From JANMCE01 sp031410595 (GTDB lineage Bacteria > Actinomycetota > Acidimicrobiia > Acidimicrobiales > Ilumatobacteraceae): a DNA stretch of 64,000 nt. A program made the translations under genes and the position numbers. This document shows, in pieces, positions 34,065-42,646 of this stretch; position 1 is the first letter of the stretch, and every line of letters begins with the position of its first letter. The DNA is taken from NCBI GenBank assembly GCA_031410595.1, contig JANNZM010000012.1, positions 62,001 through 126,000 of the forward strand. Direction: 5' to 3'. The notes under the pieces are model-generated. The model saw only the letters and a program-made list of their open reading frames with translations, made no database searches and was not told the DNA's origin.

Positions 34065-34937
34065 TCACTCAAGGTCGCGAGCGAAGTCTTGAGCGTCGGG
34101 ATGTTGTTCGGCGATGTCGCCGATGACTTTCACCTTGCCGTCTTCACCGCGCAAGTACGACAACGGGTCCTGTTGGTCTCCCACATATCCGAGCGCGAAC
34201 GCGCCCTGCTGATACCCCATCAGACGAAGCAGGTCATCGTCGAGTGTGCGGGCGACCTCAGGTGCACACGCCAGGAATTGGTTTTCCTCCTGTCGAACCC
34301 AACCGACGGCGTAGGTGATGTTCACGCCGCGACGCACGCCGGTTGAACGATTCGCGCCGCCGCCGTGCAGCACTTTGCCGTCGTAGAACAGCACGCTGCC
34401 GCGCCGCATTTCGGCCGGGTCGTTCGGGAGGCTGGCGGCGGCAGCATCGCTCACCGATGAGCTACCCGACACAATCTGGGTGGCCCCGTTCTCGGTAGTG
34501 AAATCAGTGAGGGCCCACATGGTGTTGCACTGCACGTGATAGTCGGGCGGGAACGGGTAGAAGTCGAACGCCATCTGATCCCGGTGCAACTTCTGCGCGG
34601 TCTCACCCGGTTCAATCGAGATCAGCTGCGTGAGATGCAACTGCACCGCGGTCACGTGAGAAAGAAAGGCCCGCACAGCACCGAGCACAACGGGGTTCAT
34701 CACCAGTTCGCGAGCGGCTGATGAACGGGCGATCAACGCGCCTGTGCGGCGCGTGTGGCGACCGTCGTAGACGTCCCGGCCGTGAGCAGACGCGACCACA
34801 AACGGTTCCATCTCACGGTCAAGACGATCGAGCAGGTCAGCATCGACCACGTCGTCAACGATGGCGTACCCGTGTCGGTGAATATGCGTGGCGATGTCGG
34901 CAGCAGGCGCGCTCGGCGAAAGATGATGGAGGCCCAC
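34065..34937 (-). CDS. Phytanoyl-CoA dioxygenase (PhyH) family protein
   Basis: 290 aa 2-oxoglutarate/Fe(II) oxygenase. The metal motif HxD is LHRDQMAFD (about residues 118-126), the distal His is in VLHGGGANRSTGVRRGVN (about 205-222), where the Arg would bind 2-oxoglutarate. Such enzymes hydroxylate lipids, small metabolites or halogenate; the target is unknown. Divergent from the YdjC-like gene, 23 bp between starts. Confidence 0.83.
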   Translation of the reverse strand: MGLHHLSPSAPAADIATHIHRHGYAIVDDVVDADLLDRLDREMEPFVVASAHGRDVYDGRHTRRTGALIARSSAARELVMNPVVLGAVRAFLSHVTAVQLHLTQLISIEPGETAQKLHRDQMAFDFYPFPPDYHVQCNTMWALTDFTTENGATQIVSGSSSVSDAAAASLPNDPAEMRRGSVLFYDGKVLHGGGANRSTGVRRGVNITYAVGWVRQEENQFLACAPEVARTLDDDLLRLMGYQQGAFALGYVGDQQDPLSYLRGEDGKVKVIGDIAEQHPDAQDFARDLE

Positions 34938-34960
34938 GGTTCTGATACTAGAAAGTGGGC

Positions 34961-35845
34961 ATGACCCGTCTCGTTATCCACGCCGATGATGTCGGTATGT
35001 GCCACGGTGCCAATCGAGCGTTTGTCGAACTGTCGCACGCTGGCACGATCACAAGCGGGTCCGTGATGGTGCCGTGTCCGTGGTTTCCCGAAGTGGTCGA
35101 ACGGGCCGCAGCGGACGCCAGCCTCGACGTCGGTATTCACCTGACGTTGAACGCGGAGAAGGCTCACTACCGATGGCGACCCGTCAGTAACGCGACGGCA
35201 GCGTCGGGTCTGGTAGATGACGACGGCTATCTGTGGCACCGCGTTGCGCAGGTCCGAAAGGCCGCGCACCCCGACGCAGTAGAGGAGGAATGGCGAGCTC
35301 AGATCGACCGGGCGCTTCGGGCCGGTGTCGATGTCACGCACCTCGATACCCACATGGGCTCTGCGCTCGCGCCGGAATGGTGCGACCGGTATGTCGCCCT
35401 TGGTGTCGAATACCGGCTGCCGGTTTTGATCACGTCAACCCTTGGTGCGTACGCGCCCAACAACCACTTGGCCGGTGTTTCGGAGGAGGACTTCTCGCCC
35501 TTCGTGCGGCAGGCACAAGCTGTCGGGCTGCCGGTGTTCGACATGGTGCTGGAGACAGACTTCCGTCGCCTGAAACCGCAGCCAGTCGACTATCGAGCTC
35601 TCCTTGGCACGGCCTCTGCGGACTTGGTGTTTTGCGCATTTCATCCGAATGCCCCTGGCGAAATCGAAATCATCGAACCCGACTCATGCCACGTACGCAC
35701 CGACGAATACGAACTCTTCGGCAGTAGCGACTGGTACGCGTGGCTGCAGGAGCAAGCCTTTGAGCTGTGCGACATGCGCTCATTGCGCGAGGCCTACCGT
35801 TTGGACGTGGCGGCCTTCGACGAAACTGGAGTCGTTCTAAAGTAA
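34961..35845 (+). CDS. YdjC/ChbG-family carbohydrate deacetylase
   Basis: 294 aa. The metal-binding N-terminus LVIHADDVGMCHGAN and the HxxxH-type HLDTHMGS motif (about residue 130) are clear, as is FHPNAPGEIEI later. ChbG removes an acetyl group from chito-oligosaccharide phosphates; the sugar here is not known. ATG 34961 preferred over the GTG two codons upstream, since the first strand follows at once. Confidence 0.8.
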   Translation: MTRLVIHADDVGMCHGANRAFVELSHAGTITSGSVMVPCPWFPEVVERAAADASLDVGIHLTLNAEKAHYRWRPVSNATAASGLVDDDGYLWHRVAQVRKAAHPDAVEEEWRAQIDRALRAGVDVTHLDTHMGSALAPEWCDRYVALGVEYRLPVLITSTLGAYAPNNHLAGVSEEDFSPFVRQAQAVGLPVFDMVLETDFRRLKPQPVDYRALLGTASADLVFCAFHPNAPGEIEIIEPDSCHVRTDEYELFGSSDWYAWLQEQAFELCDMRSLREAYRLDVAAFDETGVVLK

Positions 35846-35911
35846 CGACCTTGCGTCACGCCGGTTTCAGCTTTACCGTTTCGGGTAGAGACTCGGTGAC
35901 TGGAGGACGTT

Positions 35912-36702
35912 GTGGAACAGTTTGATGTGGTGGTGCTTGGCACCGGGGCCGCTGGACTGACGGCGGCCATCGCGGCGTACGAAAGAGGCGCGTCGGTCGC
36001 CGTGTTCGAGAAGGCCGATCTGGTCGGCGGCACGACCGCGTGGTCGGGTGGGCAAGTCTGATCCCCAACAACCCGCACATGCCCGAGGTCGGCGTGGCCG
36101 ACAGTCGCGACAACGCGTTCGGTGCCGCCTTTCACGTCGAGGACGTGTCCCGATTCGAATACGCCAACCTGCCGTGCTGGTTGGTGTTCGACCAGACGTA
36201 CGTGGACACCTACGGCTTCCGAGTCACGGCCGGGGGCGTCGGCGGCGAGCCGCCGTCGTGGGTACCGCGGGGCGCGACTGCGGCGGAGTTGGCAGAAGTG
36301 CTGGGCATCGATGGTGATGCGTTGGAGGCGACGATCGAACGGTGGAACGAGCTGTGTTTGGAGGGTCACGACCCCGACTTCGGACGCGGCAACAGCGCGT
36401 TTGACTGCTGGTGGGGGGACCCGCATCGCAAGGGTCGTCGAGACGCCACGCTCGGGCCACTTACTCGCGGACCGTTCTACGCGTACCAAATCCATAGCGG
36501 AGCCCTGGGCACAAAAGGTGGCCCTCGCGTCGATCCATCGGCGCGTGTGCTCGACCTGTCGGGCTCGCCGATCCCGGGCCTCTACGCGGCGGGCAACGTC
36601 ATGGGTTCACCCTTCGGTATGACGTATGGCGGACCCGGCGGCACCCTCGGCCCCGCCATGGTCTTCGGCTACCTCGCCGGACAACACGCCGCCGGTCGGT
36701 AG
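35912..36702 (+). pseudogene. 3-ketosteroid dehydrogenase-type flavoprotein, internally deleted and frameshifted
   Basis: The 5' part, from GTG 35912 with GGAGG upstream, reads FDVVVLGTGAAGLTAAIAAY, then GGTTAWSGGQV and stops at a TGA created by loss of one base (expected GTC TGG ATC, found GTC TGATC near 36058). In the next frame, IPNNPHMPEVGVADSRDNA continues the same protein but jumps directly to FHVEDVSRFEYANLPCWLVF; a middle part of roughly 250 residues is missing compared with the 550-residue family. The C-terminal FAD part (GLYAAGNVMGSPFGMTYGGPG) is intact. Non-functional remnant of a steroid Delta1-dehydrogenase or fumarate-reductase-like enzyme. Confidence 0.85.
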
Positions 36703-36728
36703 CCTTCCCACCCGCTAAGTTTCAGCCG

Positions 36729-37493
36729 ATGACAACGCATCTCGAGCGGCTCCAGCGCGTGATTCCATCCGACCGAAAGGTGCTCATCATCCCGATGGAT
36801 CACGGTCTGGCCTTCGGCAACATCGCTGGGCTGGAGCGCCCGTCCGAACTCCTGGCCACGCTGATCGCGTCCGGTGTTGACGGCACGCTGATCTCGGTTG
36901 GTCTGGCGCGGGCTCTTGGCTCGCTGCTGTCGGAGGCTCCGTTGTCAAAGACGGTGCCTGTCGATCATCAGTACTTCGGACCGGTGCCCGGCGCCATGGA
37001 ACGAATCCAGGGGATCGCCCCCATCGTCGGGATCGAGCAAGCCCTCGCCGTGGGTGCCGACGCCGTGAAGGCGTTGTTCGTTTGGGGCCTGGATGATGAC
37101 GTTGTGCGGTCGAGCATCCTGACCGCGGCTTCGTTGGCAAAAGAAGCGCAAGCGCTTGGCGTGCCGTTCATGCTGGAGCCGTTGTGGCTCGGTGAAGCAA
37201 TGCCCGCGGCCGAACAGGACGCGATCATCGTTCACGCGTCTCGTATCGCACTCGAACTGGGAGCCGACATCTTGAAGATCCCGGCTGTTGGCCCCGACGC
37301 GCTGGCCAAGATTCTGGCGTGGGGCGTGCCCACGGTGTTCCTCGGTGGAGCCAAGCAGGACGACCCGACGGCGTTGTTCACGGCGATCCGTAACGGACTC
37401 GCGGCTGGCGCGTCGGGAGTGGTCGTTGGTCGCAACGTGTGGCAACGGCCCGATGTCGCGGTAGCGATCGAGCAGATCCGGGCGCTGCTCTAA
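36729..37493 (+). CDS. Class I (Schiff-base) fructose-bisphosphate-type aldolase, DhnA/LsrF-like
   Basis: 254 aa TIM barrel. IPMDHGLAFG (about residue 22) is the family start motif; the catalytic Lys is probably in GADILKIPAVG (about residue 180). VFLGGAKQDDPTALF and GASGVVVGRNVWQRPD form the phosphate-binding end. Likely cleaves a ketose-(bis)phosphate or related sugar phosphate. The PfkB-type kinase follows 3 nt after its stop, so kinase and aldolase act in sequence. Confidence 0.82.
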   Translation: MTTHLERLQRVIPSDRKVLIIPMDHGLAFGNIAGLERPSELLATLIASGVDGTLISVGLARALGSLLSEAPLSKTVPVDHQYFGPVPGAMERIQGIAPIVGIEQALAVGADAVKALFVWGLDDDVVRSSILTAASLAKEAQALGVPFMLEPLWLGEAMPAAEQDAIIVHASRIALELGADILKIPAVGPDALAKILAWGVPTVFLGGAKQDDPTALFTAIRNGLAAGASGVVVGRNVWQRPDVAVAIEQIRALL

Positions 37494-37496
37494 GCC

Positions 37497-38402
37497 GTGC
37501 CCAGGATCGCTGTCGTCGGGCACGTCTGCGTGGACGTTCGCGTCCGCCCGACTACTGAGTTTCCCGAGCGCGGGCACCTTGTCATAACGGACGAAGTGAA
37601 CTTCGTGGTGGCGGGCATGGTGGGCAATATTGGCCGCGTCCTCGGGCCGCTCGGAGAACCGGTCTTCGCCGTCTGCCGCGTCGGGTCCGATGCCACCGGA
37701 GACCTGGTCGCGGCTGAACTCGCCACCTGGGCCGATACCCGTTGGATCAGCCAAAGCTCAACGGCGGCCACATCAGGCACGGTTGTGTTCGTTCTACCCG
37801 ATGGCGAGCGCTCATTTATCCACGCCAAGGGAGCCAACACCGAGTTCGCCGCATCGCATGTGCCCCTTGCCGATTTGGCAGCCGCCGGCGTGCGTTACCT
37901 GCACCTCGGCTATGCCTTGCTTCTGCCTGCGTTGGACGGTTCGCCCATGACCGAGGTGCTGCGCGAGGCACGGGTCCTTGGCATGACGACGTCGCTCGAT
38001 ATGACCTGGGATCCGACCGGTCGTTGGATGCAAGACATCGGTCCCCTACTCCCTCACGTGGACATCTTCTGTCCGAACGATGTCGAAGCCACTGCGCTGA
38101 CCGGGTGCGCCGATCCAACCCAGGCTGCGCTGGCGCTCATCGAAGCCGGCGTGCAGCAACTGGCCATCGTCACGCGCGGCGCACACGGCGTAACCGCCGC
38201 GTGGGCCGACGGCCGGACCCGATCCTTTCCTGCGTCGCCCGCAGCGATCATCGACACCACCGGGGCGGGCGATTGCTTCTACGGTGGACTACTCACCGGC
38301 CTCGCCCGGGGTGCTAGCGACGACGACGCGATCGCGTTGGGCATTCGCGCCGCGACCGAGGCGATCAGCAGGTCAGAACCGTGGAAACCGGAGAGCAAAT
38401 AG
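37497..38402 (+). CDS. PfkB-family carbohydrate kinase
   Basis: 301 aa ribokinase fold. N-terminal GHVCVDVRVRPTTEFPERG, the second signature DTTGAGDCFYGGLLTGLA (about residues 258-275, with the catalytic Asp in GAGD) and CPNDVEATALTG. GTG start 3 nt after the aldolase stop. Phosphorylates a sugar or nucleoside; with the aldolase it could supply the phosphorylated substrate of a retro-aldol split, similar in logic to tagatose or sulfofructose pathways. Confidence 0.85.
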   Translation: MPRIAVVGHVCVDVRVRPTTEFPERGHLVITDEVNFVVAGMVGNIGRVLGPLGEPVFAVCRVGSDATGDLVAAELATWADTRWISQSSTAATSGTVVFVLPDGERSFIHAKGANTEFAASHVPLADLAAAGVRYLHLGYALLLPALDGSPMTEVLREARVLGMTTSLDMTWDPTGRWMQDIGPLLPHVDIFCPNDVEATALTGCADPTQAALALIEAGVQQLAIVTRGAHGVTAAWADGRTRSFPASPAAIIDTTGAGDCFYGGLLTGLARGASDDDAIALGIRAATEAISRSEPWKPESK

Positions 38403-38412
38403 GCTTCGAGCC

Positions 38413-38901
38413 GTGGCGGGGGTACGAAGTAACGACGTCGTCCGACCGACGCTCATCGACCGCTGCTTTCTGCTCATTCCGGTGCTTCCTGTTGCGGTCC
38501 TGGTGCTGATTGTGTCCCAAGTTTTCGTTCAGTTGGCGGACGTGACGACGTGGATTGCGGCTCTTGTTATCGGAACGACTGCCGCAGTCATAATGCGAAC
38601 CGCTTGGCGAACTTGGAACTGCCGGTTCTCGGTGTCTTCCGACATGGTGGAGAACTGCTGGCGATTTCGTACGACGGTGATCCCGTTCGCCAGTATCCGC
38701 ACCTGTCACCCCGTGAAACTTCTGCCCGGCTCACGACACTCGCCAACGGTTCTCGGACTAGTCGCTGAGGGTCGAAGGAAACCCCTGGGCATACCGGCCA
38801 CTTTTCGTTTTCGTCGCGCCGACCGAGAAGCCGTCGTGCGCACAATGACCGAACTGGGCATCCGTGTTGAGCGAACCACGGAGTACCTCGATCAGAATTG
38901 A
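38413..38901 (+). CDS. Small membrane protein with PH-like tail, hypothetical
   Basis: 162 aa from GTG 38413. Two hydrophobic helices (about residues 16-38 and 42-58) form a hairpin, followed by a soluble part (RFSVSSDMVENCWRFRTTVIPF ... LGIPATFRFRRADREAVVRTM) reminiscent of bacterial PH domains fixed to the membrane. No function known. The codons before 38413 are open but overlap the kinase gene. Confidence 0.55.
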   Translation: MAGVRSNDVVRPTLIDRCFLLIPVLPVAVLVLIVSQVFVQLADVTTWIAALVIGTTAAVIMRTAWRTWNCRFSVSSDMVENCWRFRTTVIPFASIRTCHPVKLLPGSRHSPTVLGLVAEGRRKPLGIPATFRFRRADREAVVRTMTELGIRVERTTEYLDQN

Positions 38902-38968
38902 AGCGCCGTGATGGGGAACCACTCATTCCGAATGAAGACGGATAGCTTGGCGGCTGGGAGGTCGTGAG

Positions 38969-39406
38969 GTGATCAAACGAAACTTCTTTGACGACGTGCA
39001 CGACACCCTCGAAGGAGCCCTGATCGGCTCCGAATCGGCTCTCAACGTGAAGACCCACGAACGCGGCTGCAAGGTGTGGTTCGGCGACGAGGCGAAGGAG
39101 CACTACGAGGCTCAACTCGTCCGGGTTGGTGGGGACATCGTGCTCGAGGTCGGTTTCCACTGCGAACATCGCGAGCGTGCGACCAATCTTGCGGCCATCA
39201 GCCGCCTCACCGCTACCAGCACCTGGCGCGACGAACTCGGCGACGAGCCAGTCGCTGGGGACTTCATCGGCAACAAGACCTGGCAGCGCATCTCGGAGGT
39301 GTGGCCCTTTGACGACGAGCCCAACCTTGCGATTGATGTCGGTCTGCGCCTGGCCGAGTACGTCGTCGCCATCGAGGCGCTTCGCCAACGCCCGACCGGC
39401 GCGTGA
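38969..39406 (+). CDS. Conserved hypothetical protein
   Basis: 145 aa, soluble, acidic. Regular strand-helix pattern (GCKVWFGDEAKEHYEAQLV, DIVLEVGFHCEH) with no motif known to me. GTG start 38969 follows GGGAGGTCGTGAG. It ends 5 bp before the bidirectional terminator. Confidence 0.65.
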   Translation: MIKRNFFDDVHDTLEGALIGSESALNVKTHERGCKVWFGDEAKEHYEAQLVRVGGDIVLEVGFHCEHRERATNLAAISRLTATSTWRDELGDEPVAGDFIGNKTWQRISEVWPFDDEPNLAIDVGLRLAEYVVAIEALRQRPTGA

Positions 39407-39411
39407 CGCGA

Positions 39412-39442
39412 CGATGCCCGCCCTTGCTTCGGGCGGGCATCG
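39412..39442. terminator. Bidirectional terminator between convergent genes
   Basis: CGATGCCCGCCC, loop TTGCTTC, GGGCGGGCATCG, then TTT: a perfect 12-bp GC-rich stem placed between the ends of the plus-strand gene at 39406 and the minus-strand gene at 39469. Confidence 0.85.
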
Positions 39443-39468
39443 TTTGCAGAATCGGATCGCTTCGAGCG

Positions 39469-40734
39469 TCAGGCGGCGTTCGGCGTGAAGTAGCCCTCAA
39501 GGTCAGCGATGAGTTGCGTACCAACTGCGGTGAAGAAGCACACATCACCATCGGCTCCGATCTTGGCCTTCACAAGATTCGCCCGATCGACACCCCTCAC
39601 AAAGTTGAGGTTCGAGATCTTCGGGAACGGTTGGCCACATGGATACACCGACACGAAGCCCGTGCCGTTCGCTGCGGTCACCGTGACGTTGAGGAGAACC
39701 GCACGAGCGTCGGTCGGTACGCCACCAGTCCCCGCTATGTGGAGACGCAGCTGCTCGGCTTTGCCAGTCGGCCCAACCTTCGAACCTGCGACGCCGGTAC
39801 CGTCACGGGTATCAAGCACGCGCAGCGGGGAAACCGACGTGAACACCGAGCCGGGACCCGGCGCGAAGTAGCCCTGCACATCGGCTATCACCTGCACCGG
39901 CGCACTGGTGTAGATACAGATCTGGCCGCTCTCGGGGATGCGAACCGTCACGAGGTTTGCGACGGCCGAGACCGCAGGATCGAAGTTGAGGTTCGATACC
40001 CCGGGTCGCGGACGATCGCACGGGAACACGGTGAGGTAGCCGGCACCGGTGGCATCAGCGGTGGTGAAGTTCATCGTGATGGCGCGGGCACCGTCGGCTG
40101 GAACACCGCCCACGCCGGTGACGTCGAGAGCCAGCACTTCGTTGGCAGCGAGCGCGCCCGGGGCACGCCCGTTCACCAAGCCGGTGCCATCACGCGTGTC
40201 GAGCAGACGAGTCGGTTCAACTTCGTGATAGCGGTATCCGGGAACCGAAGCGAAGTCGTCGGCGTAGAAGCCCGACACATCGCCAATCAGTTGCGTTTCG
40301 TTCGCTGCGAAGATGCAAACATCACCGTTGGTGCCGAGCTTCACCGTGACCAGGTTCGGGGTGTCGACGCCCTTTGCGAAGTTGAGGCTCGATGCGTTCG
40401 GCCGCGGCACACCGCATGGGAAGGCAACGATGTACCCCGCTGCGGGAGCGGCAGTGGCGGTGATGTTCAGCACCACCGCACCGGCGCCGGTTTCCGGCAC
40501 ACCGGCCACGCCTGCCATGTGCAGTTTCGTCACCTGGCCTTCGCCAAGCGGTCCCGGGTGCTGACCGGCCACGCCGGTTCCGTCACGCGTGTCGAGCACT
40601 CGGGCCGGGTCAAGCGGGGTAAAGGTGCCGCGAACGGGCACCGCTGCTGAGGCTGACGACACGGTGGCCGAGAGGGCCGCCGTTCCCAGCAGAACGGACA
40701 GCAGGACTCCTGCGGTCAAGCGTGAACGGTTCAT
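39469..40734 (-). CDS. Exported protein with three tandem beta-rich repeats
   Basis: 421 aa. Signal peptide (MNRSRLTAGVLLSVLLGTAAL, cleavage after SSASAA). The mature protein has three repeats of about 125-130 residues; each opens with P-x-R-(V/L)-LDTRDGTG, carries GV(P)-x-x-A-x-AV-x-(L/M)N-T or NFTT, then G-Y(L/I)-x-(A/V)FPC, SNLNF or SLNF, NLV-V-(K/R) and ends in a strand with D-x-x-G-(F/Y)-(Y/F). Two Cys per repeat suggest disulfides. It ends with the repeat itself and lacks an anchor motif, so it may be secreted or non-covalently attached. Role unknown; similar repeats occur in large actinobacterial surface proteins. Confidence 0.78.
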   Translation of the reverse strand: MNRSRLTAGVLLSVLLGTAALSATVSSASAAVPVRGTFTPLDPARVLDTRDGTGVAGQHPGPLGEGQVTKLHMAGVAGVPETGAGAVVLNITATAAPAAGYIVAFPCGVPRPNASSLNFAKGVDTPNLVTVKLGTNGDVCIFAANETQLIGDVSGFYADDFASVPGYRYHEVEPTRLLDTRDGTGLVNGRAPGALAANEVLALDVTGVGGVPADGARAITMNFTTADATGAGYLTVFPCDRPRPGVSNLNFDPAVSAVANLVTVRIPESGQICIYTSAPVQVIADVQGYFAPGPGSVFTSVSPLRVLDTRDGTGVAGSKVGPTGKAEQLRLHIAGTGGVPTDARAVLLNVTVTAANGTGFVSVYPCGQPFPKISNLNFVRGVDRANLVKAKIGADGDVCFFTAVGTQLIADLEGYFTPNAA

Positions 40735-40868
40735 GTAATTCGGCTCCTTGGTTGGGGGATAGGCCAACCATGAGCGCGAGGTGTGTTCATCTCGTGGGGA
40801 AGATGTGAGCAAACCATGAGCGCTCGCGCCGGCAGGCCGGGCGCCGACGTCATCAAGGATTTTAGGCG

Positions 40869-41543
40869 CTACGCCACCGGTGAAAGAGACGACACGAATT
40901 CGGCGATGATTTCGGCAACCTCGGTGGCGTGCGACGCCTCGTGCATGGCGTGTTCTCCGCCTTCCACCACCACGAGCCGTGCGTGCGCCATCTTGCGTTC
41001 GATGTACTGCCCGGATGCTGTGTACTCGGGCCGGTCGGCACCGCCCGCGAGCACGAGGGTGGGAACGGTGATGTCGGCGAGGCGATCCATCACTACGCTG
41101 TCGTGCTGCAAGTTCAGTTCTGCCGCTTGAACCGGCACGCCGAAACGGTGCGCGTTTCGGCGCGAGCGCTCATTCCACTGCTCGCGCTTGTCGGGGTCGC
41201 GGAAGCCGGGCCCGGTGTTGAGCACGATGATGCCGCGAGCGACATTTGGGCGCGTCGCCGCGTGCGCCATCGCCAGGTAGCCACCGAGCGAATGACCGAC
41301 CAGAACCGCCGGCGGAAGCGTGGTGAGGAGTTCATCGATGTCCGCGAGCGCAGCGTCACGGGTGTATTCGGCCGGGTCTTCGGGCACGGGGGAGGCACCG
41401 TGGCCGAGCAGGTCGAGGGCCACCACGCGGTGAGTCGGTGCAAGAAGGTTCATGCACGCGGTCCATCTCGCAGACGACGAGCCCATGCCATGTAGGAACA
41501 CCACCGTTGGCCCTGTTCCCTGTTCCACCACGTTCAATCGCAT
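40869..41543 (-). CDS. Alpha/beta hydrolase (Ser type)
   Basis: 224 aa. FLHGMGSSSARW, LDLLGHGASP, the elbow VGHSLGGYLAMAHA, the acid in VLAGGADRPEYT and the His in EGGEHAMHEASH form a complete catalytic set; the lid is short. This is the layout of 3-oxoadipate enol-lactonase-like esterases. ATG 41543 is one of two near-identical candidates (41552). It follows the AhpD-like gene by 89 nt on the same strand; carboxymuconolactone decarboxylases and enol-lactonases belong to one pathway, which makes a common role possible. Confidence 0.78.
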   Translation of the reverse strand: MRLNVVEQGTGPTVVFLHGMGSSSARWTACMNLLAPTHRVVALDLLGHGASPVPEDPAEYTRDAALADIDELLTTLPPAVLVGHSLGGYLAMAHAATRPNVARGIIVLNTGPGFRDPDKREQWNERSRRNAHRFGVPVQAAELNLQHDSVVMDRLADITVPTLVLAGGADRPEYTASGQYIERKMAHARLVVVEGGEHAMHEASHATEVAEIIAEFVSSLSPVA

Positions 41544-41632
41544 CAGCCGCACGTTACCGGCCGCGTCGAGCTCTATCGGTTGCGGCGCTTCACGCGTTGA
41601 ATCGCCCGCTGCTCCGGATGGGGTCAGGGAGT

Positions 41633-42100
41633 TCAGGTCGGACGAATGAAGTTGCCGTGCTCGTCGAAGGCGAGGTCAGCGAGTTCGCCTGGCTGTATCT
41701 CGGCGTCGGTGCGCAGAGCGACCGAAACCTTTTGATAGTTCCACTTCATCACGTCGAGTGTGAGTTCGACGAGCTGCTCGCGTGTGAACTCCGCGTGGAG
41801 TTGGGCGACAAGTTCGTCCGGCAGCGCGCCGGGCATCGTCATCAACGAGTCCGCTAGCCGCAGCGCAATCTTGTGCCTTTCACTGAGGTCGCTCGATTCG
41901 TACGCGTGGACCTTGGCAATGGTTGGTTCGTCGAGACCTTGCTGCCTGCCGACCGCCAGGCGAAGCGAGAGTCAAGTTCGACAGTTGTGATAGCCAGCGC
42001 AGCGCAGACGCACGAGTTCAGTCGTGACCGCGTCGACCGCGTCGAGCAGAACGACCGCAGCCGAAAGCGTCGTGAGGGCTCTACGAAGTGGCGGGTGCAT
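41633..42100 (-). CDS. Carboxymuconolactone decarboxylase/AhpD-like protein with in-frame UGA at CxxC position (candidate selenoprotein)
   Basis: 156 codons from ATG 42100 to TGA 41633 remain in one frame except for one UGA at 41972-41974 (codon 43). The flanking sequence is RCAGYHNCRT-(UGA)-LSLRLAVGRQQG, then DEPTIAKVHAYESSDLSERH, MTMPGALPDELV and VMKWNYQKVSVAL ... LADLAFDEHGNFIRP, all of AhpD/CMD character. With Glu28, Cys40 and codon 43 the spacing equals the AhpD active site (Glu, +12 Cys, +3 Cys), so UGA replaces the second redox Cys as in Cys-x2-Sec proteins. A hairpin with GGU in its loop follows the UGA. A nonsense mutation is the alternative, and the adjacent paralogue is frameshifted. 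Starts within TGATG of that gene. Confidence 0.6.
41944..41971 (-). promoter_or_regulatory. Candidate bacterial SECIS hairpin
   Basis: Right after the UGA the mRNA reads CTCTCGCTTC, GCCTG, loop GCGGTCGG, CAGGC. The 5-bp stem (41961-41957 with 41948-41944) carries GGU in the loop, with the G-U pair 19 and 20 nt after the UGA, inside the range known for bacterial SECIS elements. The stem is short and could arise by chance in GC-rich DNA. Confidence 0.35.
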
Positions 42101-42526
42101 CAGTTCGCTCCGTCGAACAGGCGAGCCCACGTAAGGGTCAACCGTTGGCGCTGTTCGATGACCAGCAAGGCTTGGGTGAAGTCGACCAGTCCGCTCTCGC
42201 CAACCTCACGCTTGAGGTCGTCCACGAGATGATCAGGCATCGAAGCGACATCAATCACGAACTGTTCGGTGTACGCCAAGCATGCTCGATCTCGGGCCGT
42301 GAACGCTGGCGATGATGGCCACGACGCAAGCCAAGCCGGTCGGGTCGTCGGCGAGTTCGTGTTCGCATCCGAGCAACATCGCGACGCGAAATCGAACCTT
42401 GTCGAAGAGGTCGCCATCGAGCGCTGCCCGAGCCGCGTCGTAAGCGGCCACAAGGTCGTGCTCGACGGCGAGCTGATCAGCCAAGACCGATGCAATCGCT
42501 GATGCCGTCGCGCCCACCGATCCCAC
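42100..42526 (-). pseudogene. Frameshifted carboxymuconolactone decarboxylase-like gene
   Basis: The first frame (GTG 42526) gives LDGDLFDKVRFRVAMLLGCEHELADDPTG; the protein then continues in another frame as WLASWPSSPAFTARDRACLAYTEQFVIDVASMPDHLVDDL and ends RLTLTWARLFDGAN at 42100. The switch lies near 42340-42360. Both halves belong to the same CMD-type family, so one small indel separates them. The stop overlaps the ATG of the UGA-containing paralogue. Tandem CMD genes often form one functional pair. Confidence 0.75.
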
Positions 42527-42548
42527 CCTATTGCTCCCTTGTGAAAGC

Positions 42549-42620
42549 GATGCGTGCGGCTCTTGATCCGGCTACCTTCCCCTGGACAGGGGGATGCTCT
42601 TCCAAGTGAGCTAACGCACC
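42549..42620 (-). tRNA. tRNA-Asp(GTC)-like, degenerate T arm
   Basis: 72 nt fit the tRNA plan: acceptor GGTGCGT pairs with ACGCATC, D arm GCTC-ACTTGGAA-GAGC, anticodon arm TCCCC-CTGTCCA-GGGGA (anticodon GTC), discriminator G as in tRNA-Asp. However position 37 is C, the T loop is ATCAAGA instead of TTCAAGA, and the T stem (GCCGG/GCCGC) has two mismatches. No CCA encoded. It may be a decaying or mobile-element tRNA. Confidence 0.5.
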
Positions 42621-42646
42621 GCATTGTTGCAATTGCAACGAGTTGG

